A stretch of DNA of 64,000 nt from Procambarus clarkii (Eukaryota > Arthropoda > Malacostraca > Decapoda > Cambaridae): NCBI RefSeq assembly GCF_040958095.1, contig NC_091154.1:48340807-48404806 (forward strand), read 5' to 3'. A program made the position numbers and the translations under genes. The notes under the pieces are model-generated. The model did no database searches and had not been told where the DNA came from. It saw only the letters and a program-made list of their open reading frames with translations. Shown here one piece after another: positions 10,979 through 21,833 of this stretch (positions are counted from its first letter, which is position 1; the number at the start of each line of letters is the position of its first letter).

Positions 10979-12085
10979 ATGTCATCTGAAATGCAGAGAC
11001 TGGCAATGGAGCCTTCAGCAGTAGAGATAAAGAAACTTACCAAGTCTAATTTAGTATTGTTAGGCAAGGAATTTGGCCTAGAATTAAATGACGCGGATAA
11101 AAAGTGGACTTTGGTGAATGAAATATTACAACATTGTATTGATGAAGAACTATTGGCAAGTGATTCACCTTTATGCCAGCCTAGCCAAGCAGAAAGTGCA
11201 ACTCATAGGGATAGAGAATTAGCTCTAGAGTTAGCAAAAATAAAATTAGAGGAGCAAAGACTCAAAACCGAGGAGGCTAGAATTAGAGCGAATGCCACTG
11301 GACCTCCACCTGCCGGGGATTCAAACCCCAGGCATTATGAGAAAAAGCATAATTTGCCTGAATTTTCCGAGTCAGACCCTGAAAGGTTTTTCAACCATTT
11401 TCAGAGATTGGCCATGTCCATGAACTAGCCAAAGGAAGAGTGGGTGAAAATCCTACTGGGAAGACTTAGGGGTAAAGCACAAGATATTTTTATAAACATG
11501 CCTGACGACGAGTGTTTTGAATATGATAAAGTCAGGGAACGTATTTTGCGGGCATATGAAATTACTCCTGAAGCTCACCGCCAAGCTTATAGCAACCTTA
11601 GGCCTACTCACAACCAACCGCTCACTGAATTTGCTAATGATCAAATTAGATTGTTTGATAAATGGATTCGCTCGGCTAAAGCCGAAACATACGAGGCACT
11701 CAGGAACACCTTGTTAATCGAACAGTTTATAGATAGTATGCCAGACATGGTAGCTCAATATATTAGAGGAAGGGTAGAGGTAAATTCTAAAATAGGGGAT
11801 TTGGCCAAGTTGGCAGAAAACTACCAATTTGCGGGCAAAAGGCCCAATAAAAATAATTAGACCCCACAGAGTAGCAAAACTTATACCCACAGCCAGTCCA
11901 GACCAGCTCATTCTAACCCTTTGACTAATGCACCTTCTGTTTCAGACATAACTAACCCTGTTAAAGTGTCTAGCCCCACGGCACCTAAGGGTGAACCGAA
12001 GGGTAATTCTGTTAGTAATGTCTCTTCTCCCTGACGTTTTTGTGGTCACTGTAATCGTCCAAACCACACTATTAGCCGGTGTTGG
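10979..12085 (+). pseudogene. Gag of Gmr1-like Ty3/Gypsy element, SCAN-like capsid and CCHC knuckle
   Basis: Gag forms the particle and binds element RNA. The frame starts at ATG 10979 with MSSEMQRLAMEPS. A charged coiled-coil-like segment (11210-11300) is followed by a capsid region from about 11340 to 11830. The part 'LLGRLRGKAQDIF...VRERILRAYEITPEAHRQ' resembles a SCAN domain, a fold thought to derive from Gmr1-like gag. A CCHC zinc knuckle (CGHCNRPNHTISRC) lies near 12039-12080. Three in-frame stops break it: TAG 11426-11428, TAG 11858-11860 and TGA 12032-12034. Each can be explained by one transition from Trp, Gln and Arg codons. The SCAN link is inference from pattern. Confidence 0.75.
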
Positions 12086-12505
12086 CAATTGTACCCGGAA
12101 AAAAGACCCAATGCTCTAGTTGTGACACAGGGCTTGAGGCCTTCGGAAGGGTTTGGGAGTAAGACCTCCAACCCACAGTGGTTGGACTTGCTTACCCCAT
12201 TCTTATCGAAAGGGAGACTACTTTTGTCTGAGGGTTCTTCCTGGAAGGACGTGGTGATCTTCCGAGACACCGGTGCCATCCAGACTTTAATTTTAGAGAG
12301 TGCGTTGCAAGGTGCCAACACTCTCGACACTGGAGAGGTGGTACTGGTCGAGGGTGTCACTAGTGATACTCGAGCAGTACCCCTCCATAAGGTTACCCTG
12401 GAATCCGATTTCCACAAGGGTGCTTGTACAGTCGGAGTCACTTCATACCAACCTTTCCCTAATGTTGATGTAATAGTTGGTAATGATTTAGCAGGGATAA
12501 GGTAG
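12086..12505 (+). pseudogene. Aspartic protease region of Gmr1-like element
   Basis: It continues the gag frame. The aspartic protease active site is seen as FRDTGAIQTL near 12260-12290, and a C-terminal 'VDVIVGNDLAG' segment (the usual late protease motif) near 12465-12495. The enzyme would cut the Gag-Pol polyprotein. The frame ends at a TAG (12503-12505), which appears to result from loss of one G near 12501, because the coding signal continues in the next frame at once (VGDSRLPIM...). Confidence 0.75.
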
Positions 12506-14120
12506 GGGACTCCAGACTGCCTATTATGTTGCCTACCCCTAAGGTTTGCCTGGATCCACCCGCTGCAGAGGATAATGTTGTGTACCCTGCGTGCGCGGTG
12601 ACCAGGTCTATGGGACATAAATGTAAGGGCAGCCCTGTGCTTGCCAAGGTGGTAAATCCCGAGGACATGAGGAACTTTACGAGTGGTGAAAACCAAGTGG
12701 ACCTCGCAGACACATTCATGGCCCGACTCGATGACGTGGCCGAGGACATTGTGGAGAGCCTGCCACCGCCATCTACCGAGAGTAGTGGGGAGGTGGAGAA
12801 CACTGTTGAGCCTCGGCCAATGGCATCTGACCAAGGCCTAGATGCCTCCTTGAGTGAGTTACAGAAAGCTGACCCCACTCTTGCAGATTGTCATGAGACA
12901 GCCGTCTCTATGGAGGAAATTGTAGACGCAGCAACTGGGTACTACTACAATGATCGGATTTTGATGAGAAAATGGAGACCACAGAGTGCTCCCTTGTCAA
13001 ATGAGTGGGAGGTAGTCCACCAGGTTATGTTGCCGACCTGCTATAGAGAAAGAGTTTTGGCAGCTGCTCATGATGATCCTATGGGGGGACATCAAGGTAT
13101 TAATGTTACGTATCACAAAATTTTAAAGTAATTTTTCTGGCCCAAGCTGAAAAGCGATGTGGCAAAATTTTGTAATGCGTGTATTGTTTGTCAACTGGTT
13201 GGGAAACCAAACCAGACTCCACCTAAAGCTCCTCTAAGGCCTATTGTTGTGCCAGAGGAACCATTTTCTCATGTGGTAATGGACTCTGTTGGACCATTAC
13301 CTAGAACTAAGTCTGGTAATATTTACCTAATCACGATGATGTGTATCACTACTCGTAACCCAGAGGCTTTTGCTGTAAGGAACATCTGAGCAAAAACTGT
13401 TGTTGCTCGTATGTTGCAATTTTTTTCCACTTTTGGACTGCCTCGGGTCGTGCAAACTGACAGTGGTACTAACTTTAAGTCTGATATTTTTGAGCAATTT
13501 TGTAAGGACCATGGAATAACTCATAAGGTTTCCAGCCCATACCATCCACAGAGTCAGGGGGTAATTGAACGCTTCCATCTAACTCTGAAGCAGATGTTGA
13601 AGACATCGTGCGAGAGGTCCCACACCTTCTGGGATGAGAATTTACCGTATGTTTTGTTTGCAGCTAGAGAGGGATTACAAAGTTCACTGGGTTGTTCTCC
13701 TTTTGAGTTAGTCTTTGGCCATAAAGTTCGTGGACCCTTGCAAATGTTACAGGAGAATCTGTTAGGGAACGTAACGTTAACCGAAGGTTCGGCTTTCTTT
13801 GCGCAACACCACCAGAGACTCACGGACTGCAAGGCGGCTGCACTAAAGTATCTTGGGAAGGCCCAAGAAAAGATGAAAGACCGAAACGATGCTAAGGCTA
13901 AGTTGCGGGTATTTCAGCCTGGCGACCCTGTCCTGGTATTAAAGCCTCGACTAGGGAACACTATGTCCCACAAGTACGAAGGCCCCTACATCGTGACAGA
14001 AAAGACTGGGGACCTCACGTATAAAGTGAGGCACTCTGACAAGTGTAACCAGGTAATGCTCGTACATGTAAATCGGCTGAAGAAGTTCCAGGGCCCCAGG
14101 CCCATTGCACTAACCAATGT
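12506..14120 (+). pseudogene. Integrase of Gmr1-like element, upstream of RT
   Basis: Integrase that would join element DNA to the host genome. In order: a spacer, an H2C2 zinc-binding domain (AHDDPMGGH...CNACIVCQ, 13069-13195), the DDE core (MDSVGPL near 13278, QTDSGTNF near 13456, GVIERFH near 13559), and a C-terminal SH3-like part ending near LVHVNRLKKF (about 14090). Two in-frame stops are present: TAA 13129-13131 and TGA 13387-13389. The frame is otherwise shared with the RT that follows, so this is one pol with integrase first. That is the reverse of normal Ty3/Gypsy order and matches Gmr1-type elements. Confidence 0.85.
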
Positions 14121-15594
14121 TTCCATTTCCAGTGAGGGAGGGGATGATTGTTCTGGGGACCCAACTAATCTCATTTTCAATAATTCTAGTTCTGTGAATG
14201 CTGTGGAGGGACTGTCCCATTTGCAGATGGCCCAACGTGAAGAGGTGCAGTCGTTGGTTGATGAATTCTCCAGTCTGTTCGGGGAGGTCCCGACCCAGAC
14301 TGATGCCATTTGCCATGATGTCGAGTTGACGGACTACACTCCCATTCGCCTTCAACCCTATCGGATGAGTCCAGAAAAGAAGGCCATCGTACGGAAGGAG
14401 GTCGACTTCTTGCTCCAGCACGGCCTCATCCGACCGAGCCAGGGCTCTTGGTGCTTGCCCTGCCTTTTGGTCCCCAAACCAGACGGCTCCTGGCGATTAT
14501 GCACCGACTATCGGCAGCTCAACAAGGTGACCATTGTGGATGCCTATCCGCTGCCCCTCCTCGAGGACTGCATCGACGAGCTGGGAAATGCCAAGTACGT
14601 CTCGAAATTCGACCTCTCGAGGGGGTATTATCAAATCCCACTCACTGAACGTGCTAAACAACTAACTGCGTTCGTGACACCAGAGGGTGTTTTTGAGTAT
14701 CAAGTGTTACCGTTCGGCTTGCGTAATGCCCCTGCCACGTTCCAGAGGCTAATGAACTCTCTGCTCGCTAATGTGCCAAATTGTCGGGCGTATTTAGATG
14801 ATATCGTACTCTTTGACAGTAATTGGGCTGACCACATAGCTAGGTTACGCCAGTTGTTTGCAATCTTGAAAAGGGCAAATCTTATCTTAAATGCTAAAAA
14901 GTTTCATTTTGGCCAAGGCACAGTGATGTACCTCGGTTATGAAGTGGGCCAAGGAAAAGTGTTACCTCGGCAAGATAAAATCAGTGCCATTCTGGAGTAT
15001 CCAGTGCTAAAGTCTAAAAAGGACGTTCAAAGATTTATCGGTATGTGTGCGTACTATCGACGCTTTTGTCAGAACTTTTCCAGTGTTGCCACTCCTCTCA
15101 CAGACTTGTTGCAGAGAGCCGTTAAATTTAAGTGGTCATCAGGCTGTGCAGAGGCATTTAAAAATTTGAAATTGATCTTAGCTTCCGCCCCAGTGCTTGC
15201 TAGTCCAAGGTTCGATCGACCGTTAAAAATTCATGTGGACGCATCTGACTTGGGTGCTGATGCAGTGTTGTTGCAAACTGGGGATGATCAAGTGGAACAC
15301 CCAGTATATTATTACTCTGTGAAATTCGACAAGGCGCAACGCAATTATTCAGTGGTAGAAAAAGAGGCGTTGGCGCTAGTGTTGACATGTAAACAGTTCG
15401 AAGTTTACCTCACAGGTAATATAGTGGAAGTGTACACGGACCATAACCCACTAGTCTTCCTGACTCAGATGAAGGGTAAAAACAAACGCATCCTCAGGTG
15501 GGCGTTGTACCTACAAGACTTCAATCTTTCCATTACCCACCTACCGGGCCGACTCAACGTGATGGCCGACGCTCTGTCCAGGTTGCCGGAATAA
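14121..15594 (+). pseudogene. Reverse transcriptase and RNase H of Gmr1-like element
   Basis: This is the C-terminal two thirds of an open frame of 727 codons (13411-15594). RT motifs: LVPKPDGSWRLCTDYRQLN near 14470-14525, KFDLSRGYYQI near 14607-14640, LPFGLRNAPATFQRLM near 14710, and YLDDIVLF near 14791-14814. RNase H motifs: HVDASDLGAD near 15232, EKEALALV near 15361, YTDHNPL near 15436, and NVMADALSRL near 15558. All catalytic acidic residues are present. The RT/RNase H part is intact although the upstream gag and integrase carry stops. No envelope gene follows. Confidence 0.85.
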
Positions 15595-15664
15595 CATTCA
15601 TCTAGGCCACAGGAAGCCATTTACCAGCTGTCATGCTTTAGTTATTTTTTTTAGGTTCTCCTGT
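15595..15664 (+). other. 3' untranslated region of Gmr1-like element, left part
   Basis: This stretch follows the pol stop and is cut at 15664 by LTR-X. The continuation of the same region is at 38659-38890 on the other side of LTR-X, as shown by the CTGT duplication on both sides and the downstream polypurine tract. Confidence 0.8.
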
Positions 15665-16238
15665 TGTAACGTGGGGTGGGGGAAATTGCTCTATCTTGTC
15701 CATTATTCCACCCCCCAGTTAACTAACGAGGCCGGGGGAAACAGCTCTCTCTAGTCCGTTATCCCGTCCCCAGTTAGCCAACTATTCTAGAGCACTCCCA
15801 GAGTTCCTAAGGCAACCTCTCTCGTTCAACACCTTGTAACCCAGGTATTCGACTACCTAGGTGCTAAGACTACAAGGCGCCGTCACTTGATCAGTTACCC
15901 GAAACTCTAGAGAGAACTCTAGAATACAGAATCATTGCCACAAACGTATAAGAGAAAACGAAAGGAAAGAAATGAATAGTGAAGTAATTAGTGAGGGTTT
16001 GGGGTGAGAGGTAGGGAGGTGGGAGGAGCGAGGAGGGTCATTAGTTGAAAGTGAGAGTTCAGAGAAGGGTGGAGGGAGAGGTGTAGAAAGGTAGAAGTAG
16101 AAGAGTAGATAGTAGAAGACGAAATGCTGCCACCATCCATTCATGATCATTACATACAAGACAAGGAATAGAACTTGTCTGTATCACAATATTCACCAAA
16201 GATGTTATCAAGAGATCATTATTAGTATGGTCCCATCT

Positions 16239-17912
16239 GATTCAGATTCAGATTCAGATGTTTATTCAGATGTTTATTCAGGTAAGGTATATACATACAA
16301 GTGATGTTACATTAATGGATTGATATATAGATAGAGCTAGTACATACAATGCCTAAAGCCACTATTACGCAATGCGTTTCGGGCAAGAAAAACATTAATA
16401 TCTAGAACTTAATACTAATTGAGCATAAAGAATAAAAGATGTTGAGAACAAATACAAATAAAGATAAAAAAAAAGGGGGAACATGACTGAAAAAGCAGCA
16501 CAAATACAATAGGTTGACAAACAGTGTTGATTACAAAAAAAGAAAAAAAAAAGAAAATAACAGACATGGGTTGACAATAGAGGAGTGAGGTAGATTACAG
16601 GGAATTTATTAGGTAGTGTTTAGTTTTTATCTTAAACTGGTTGAGAGAGGTACAGTCTTTAACATGGTTGGGAAGGTCATTCCACATTCTGGGCCCCTTG
16701 ATTTGCAGAGCATTTCTAGTTTGATTAAGACGTACTCTAGGAATATCAAAACTGTATTTATTTCTGGTGTGGTGCTCATGGGTTCTGTTACAACCTTCTA
16801 TGAAGCTTTTAAGATCAGGATTGGCATTATAGTTTAGCGTTTTATATATGTATAATACACATGAGAGAATGTGCAGTGACTTAATATCTAACATATTAAG
16901 AGATTTGAGTAGGGGTACCGAGTGATGTCTGGGGCCAGAGTTGGATATTGTTCTAATAGCGGCTTTGTGTTGGGTAATTAGAGGACGTAAGTGATTTTGG
17001 GTAGTAGAACCCCAAGCACAAATACCATAGTTGAGATAAGGATAGATAAGGGAGTAATAGAGAGTCACCAGAGCAGGGCGTGGTACATAATATCTGATCT
17101 TAGAAAGAATGCCCACAGTTTTTGAAACTTTTTTTGATATATTTAGAATGTGTCCCTGGAAATTCAGCTTGTTGTCAATGAGAATGCCAAGGAATTTGCC
17201 ATCTAATTTGTTACAAATTTGGGTATTGTTTATTTTGAGATTTATAAGACTAGAGGATTTATTGCCAAACAGAATATAGAAGGTTTTGTCAATGTTAAGG
17301 GTGAGTTTGTTGGCAGTTAGCCAATGATGGACTTTATTTAGCTCAGTATTTACTGTGGCATTTAGAGCAAGAGGGTCAGGACTGGAGTAAATGAAGGTTG
17401 TGTCATCAGCAAATAGAATTGGTTTGAGGTGTTGGGAGGCATTTGGAAGGTCATTAATGTAGATGAGAAAGAGGAGAGGGCCAAGTATGCTGCCCTGAGG
17501 AACACCAATGTTGATGGGTAGGGTGGGAGAAATTGTATTATTCACAGAAACATATTGGAGCCTGTCAGTAAGGTAGGACTCGAGGTATTGTAGGGAGTGT
17601 CCTCTGACTCCATAATGATGTAATTTAAGAAGAAGGTTATGGTGGTTGACAGTATCAAAAGCTTTACGCAGGTCCACAAATAACCCAACAGGGAGCTCCT
17701 TTTTATCAAGGGCTGTATGAATCGAGTTAAGCATACTAATGAGTGCATCGTTAGTGCTTTTTTTGGGTCTGAAGCCATATTGGCAAGGGCTAAGTATATT
17801 GAGTTTAGCTAGATATGAGTAAAGCTGCTTGTATATAAGTTTTTCAAAAATTTTTGACAAGTTTGGCAGGATTGATATAGGTCTGTAGTTGTTAACTACA
17901 TGTTAACTACTA
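16239..17912 (-). mobile_element. LINE-B copy in the 3' LTR of LTR-X
   Basis: 5'-truncated LINE in minus orientation with its 3' end at the left (GATTCA/ATGTTTATTCA repeats, 16239-16290). It is flanked by CATCT at 16234-16238 and CATCT at 17913-17917. The other LTR near 37545 shows the uninterrupted site 'ggtcccatctttatcatg', so both edges are fixed. The 5' edge carries a short inverted filler (gttaactac twice, 17891-17910). Confidence 0.9.
16595..17860 (-). pseudogene. LINE-B reverse transcriptase, 5'-truncated but open
   Basis: Open frame of about 421 codons covering RT fingers, palm, thumb and C-terminal region. Visible motifs: SKIFEKLIYKQLYSYL, FGFRPKKSTNDALI-type block, [36 protein letters not shown] (split here for length: GVPQGSILGP and FLIYINDLP) and FADDTTFIY. 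It has no ATG at its 5' end (first codon TTG) and no endonuclease, so it is a truncation product, although the frame is undamaged. It is a CR1/Jockey-superfamily type RT, related to but distinct from the ORF2 at 21834-24776. Confidence 0.85.
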
Positions 17913-18095
17913 CATCTTTATCATGTACTCATTCTAAACCATGAAACCAGTAACCACAGAGGCTTTCTCACCTCAACTCAAAATCTCTAGGGAACAAAAT
18001 AAAGACCATTTAAATAATAAATTCAACAATTATATTTTTCATGATAAATATCATAACTTAAGCAATCCAATTAAAATGTTAAAGATTAATATTCA

Positions 18096-18233
<138 letters not shown>

Positions 18234-18798
18234 AGTGAGTCATCCTCCAAGAATCTGAGAACACTACAACTGACTGCCCCTGATCTTCACACAACACTTG
18301 TAAAACACGACCAAGTCACCTTACTGCTCAACTCACCAAGTGTGTGCCTATAGCTGGATAGAGAGGGGGGGGGGGGTCTGTAGTAGACGGAGACTCCCGC
18401 CCTGCCGGCCGACAGCCTCCCTGCTAGGGCCGTCTGCTCTGCTCTGCTGGCTCGTCTGCTGTTCTCTTAATGCTTAATGCTCTCGAATCGGTAGTTCTCC
18501 GAGTATTTATTGGGGAACCTAGTAGCTAACTCCGCCCACAAGTAGATAGCCTCCGGCTCTCTACCAAGCCACTCCTTAAACGTCAGCATGTTTGAAGGCT
18601 ACCAGGCTCCAATTAAGAGATTAGTAGAAGTAAGGTGAAATTCTCATGATCTGACCTCAGGTCACTTGAGGTCATTAACGCTTTGAGGTGTGAGATCTCA
18701 GGCCGACAACCTGGCGCCTTTCTCAAATCCCTGTCTGTGACTCATGTACTATATATATATTTTAAATCAACTAAGCCAAACACTTTTACAGTGTTACA

Positions 18799-20932
18799 TC
18801 TCCCCTTCTCCCCAAAAATAAAGTTTTTGCAACACTGCTAAAGCAAGCTAGCTGTGTGCGACAACTTTATTAACGAAAAGAATACATCCTAGCTAAACAA
18901 ATATACATCATCCTACTCTAAAAAAATGAAATATGTAGACAGACGTCCATTGTCTCTGGCTGGGCGACGTCACTGCTTGGTCTTGTAGATAGTCCTGTAC
19001 CACATTTCTTCAACACAACTGCCTCCGTCGCTTCTCCATCGTTAACGCACAACAACCCTTGGTCAACCAGAAAGCCGTTACTACTTGAACTGCGCACAGG
19101 ACCGTGGAATTCGGTTGTCCCAGCTGATCTGTAATTGGCCCTACGTCAGTCACCATGAGAGACGTATATTGGGGTTCTTCACAGCTATAGGGACTACAAG
19201 TTTCGAGACCTTCATATAGTTGCCAACAGTAGAAATCCCATCCTACTCTTCTTCCTCCCTGTTGCTCCAGCACGCCTCCTTCAGAGAGCTACTTCTGACA
19301 GCCACATCAAGTCCGCACGACACAGGAAGAATCACTCAACAGAGCAACATGCTTGCAGGAGGGGCGGCCAGTTAAGGCAAACGATCCTGTCTTGCAATTA
19401 CGCTCCATGCAATGATGCTGACACCAGCAAGGGACACTAGGCATCGTGTCTCACTCAGCTTGGTCTTATCTTCTTCTTTCTTCTCTCTTCTTTCTTCTCT
19501 CTTCTTTCTTCTCTCTTCCTCCTCCCATGGGTCTTTGACAAGCGACCTGGGGTTCATTGGGGTCCGTCCGTCCTGGGGTCCATCCTAGGTAGACCGATGT
19601 TGGTGGGACAGACTGGAGTCGTTGTTGTTCCTCTTCCATCTTTACTGGGTCGTCTGGGTTCGTCTGCAGAACGACCTGGGGTCCACTGGGGGTCCGTACG
19701 TCTTGGGGTCCGTCTGTCTTGGGGTCCACTGGGGTCCGTCCGTCCTGGGGTCCACTGGGTAGACCAATGTTGACCGACCGAGAGGGCTGCATCTTGGGGT
19801 CCCCGGGGTGGTGGTGGTGGTGGTGGAGGAGGAGCCATGACCTCCAGGCAGGGGCTGGTCGTGGTGGTGGTGAGGAACGCCCCTGAGTGTGGTACACAGC
19901 AGCCGTTTCTCTCTTCTGCATATGCGTCGCGCGCCTCTTCTGGCTCCAACCTGTGAATGAACAGGAAGGCAACAATACCGTGCTCCCAAGATGTTGTGTG
20001 ACCCTGTAGTTTGTATAGGGTTTACACAGTCAAATCATACCGCTCTCCTCCTGGCAACGACTACACTCAAATTTTTAATATAATCCAATTAATACTGAAT
20101 GATACTGACTTGGTGGAACATAAAACAGTAACAGAGTAAAGTTAGAGAAGAGAGAATAAGGTCGTCACTACTTTTAACTTGACACCTAAATGAATCTCCA
20201 CAATAAATATCAAAACTAATAGACAAAACACTAGCCTAACTTAACTATACCGTTCCTAATCTTACGTACTTAAATATCCATTACTCCCACCCTTAACCTA
20301 CAGCCACCTACGTGACCCAGAGTGTTTCCCTAGCTTCTCCGCCGGTCAACAACTCCAAACTGTTGCCACCCCTGTGACCAGACTATCTAACGTCGAGCGT
20401 CCCCAACGTGAAGTCTACTGACATACTAAGCCTCCCCCTAGTATGCTGTACAATACCAGTACACCTCGGGTTATTGCGTTCAAATGGAGTAAAACAGTCG
20501 ATCGCAATAATCTAAGCAGAACCACCACTTAATACTACTTAAGAACTACACCTGCCACTCCCTACTGACCTGGAGACCAGCGGTGGCTGGGTGTGCCCCT
20601 GGGACATGCGAGGTCACCTGTCACACTCAGGTGAGCTCCACTACCAACACCGCTAAGTTCCCAAATCACCAAATCTTATCAATTAACACAAATCACTACA
20701 CACGCAAGTTCTGGAGAACATTCCCTGAACTTCACAAAACTCACAAAATCACTAAACCAAATCACCAGAGAATCACTATCTCCTAACCTGGAAAAAGCTC
20801 GCTAAATCGCGAATAATAAACACCTGTCAAGATCTCCCTGATAGCGCCTGAGTGGCAAAAGGACACGTGGGACTGAACAATGTTAAATGAACACCAACTA
20901 CCTACAACATTGTTCAACACCGCTGCCACCAT
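18799..20932 (-). other. Internal region of LTR-X, no gag or pol
   Basis: Region between the two LTRs of LTR-X. At its minus-strand start is a primer-binding-site-like TGGTGGCAGCGGTG, and at its end a polypurine tract. I see no RT, integrase or gag motif. A low-complexity stretch (19466-19989) gives open frames on the minus strand with His-, Pro- and Glu/Lys/Arg-rich runs, caused by GGT/CCT, TTCTTTC and GGGGTCCGTCC repeats. The element would depend on proteins made elsewhere. Small open frames at 19010-19273 and 20583-20786 have no recognised similarity. Confidence 0.6.
19440..19830. repeat. Minisatellites: TTCTTTCTTCTCTC run and GGGGTCCGTC-type repeats
   Basis: A pyrimidine-rich TTCTTTCTTCTCTC run (19465-19520) is followed by imperfect repeats of 'tggggtccgtccgtcc' / 'tggggtccactgggg' (19545-19790) and a GGT run (19807-19830). 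It lies inside the LTR-X internal region. Confidence 0.8.
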
Positions 20933-21833
20933 TGTAACGGGGGTTGGGGAAAATAGCTCTATCTTGTCCATTATTCCACCCCCCAGTTAACTAACGAGGC
21001 CGGGGGAAACAGCTCTCTCTAGTCCGTTATCCCGTCCCCAGTTAGCTAACTATTCTAGAGCATTTCCAGAGATCCTAAGGCAACCTCTCTCGTTCAACAC
21101 CTTGTAACCCAGGTATTTGACTACCTAGGTGCTAAGACTACAAGGCGCCGTCACTTGATCAGTTACCCGAAACTCTAGAGAGAACTCTAGAATACAGAAT
21201 CATTGCCACAAACGTATAAGAGAAAACGAAAGGAAAGAAATGAATAGTGAAGTAATTAGTGAGGGTTTGGGGTGAGAGGCAGAGAGGTGGGAGGAGCGAG
21301 GAGGGTCATTTATTTATTTATTTATTTATTTATGCATATATAAGAATGTACATAAGGAATGTGAGGATACAATTATGATAATTACAGTCTTGTAAAGCCA
21401 CTAGCACGCGCAGCGTTTCGGGCAGGTCCTTAATCTAAGAAAATTTTAAGGAGGTAAATACTTGCAAAATTTATAGACAAAAAAATGATAACAGATTACA
21501 TGGAATGAAAAAAAAAAAAAAAAAAAAGATGAGAGAAAATTATAGGTAGAGTATATTAAAGCACATAGGTAGCTATGATTGATTGCAATGACAGCTTAAA
21601 ATGGTAGTTGACAACAAATTGGTAGGCACAATACAGCAGAAACAATATAAGATTGATTGCAATGACAGCTTGAATGGTAGTTGACAAAAATTGGTAGTCA
21701 CAATACAGCATATGGCTAGCACATAAAAGAAGACAGCAATGAACACAATGATAAGGTTGTTTGATATTACATAAAAAATTAGGAGATTGGGTACCACTAG
21801 GTACAGAGCAAATTTAAAGCTCAGTGTAGGAAA

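Noticed and set aside
19466-19989. His/Pro-rich and Glu/Lys/Arg-rich protein on the minus strand
   Set aside because: Several overlapping frames are open only because of GGT, TTCTTTC and GGGGTCC repeats; composition is low-complexity.
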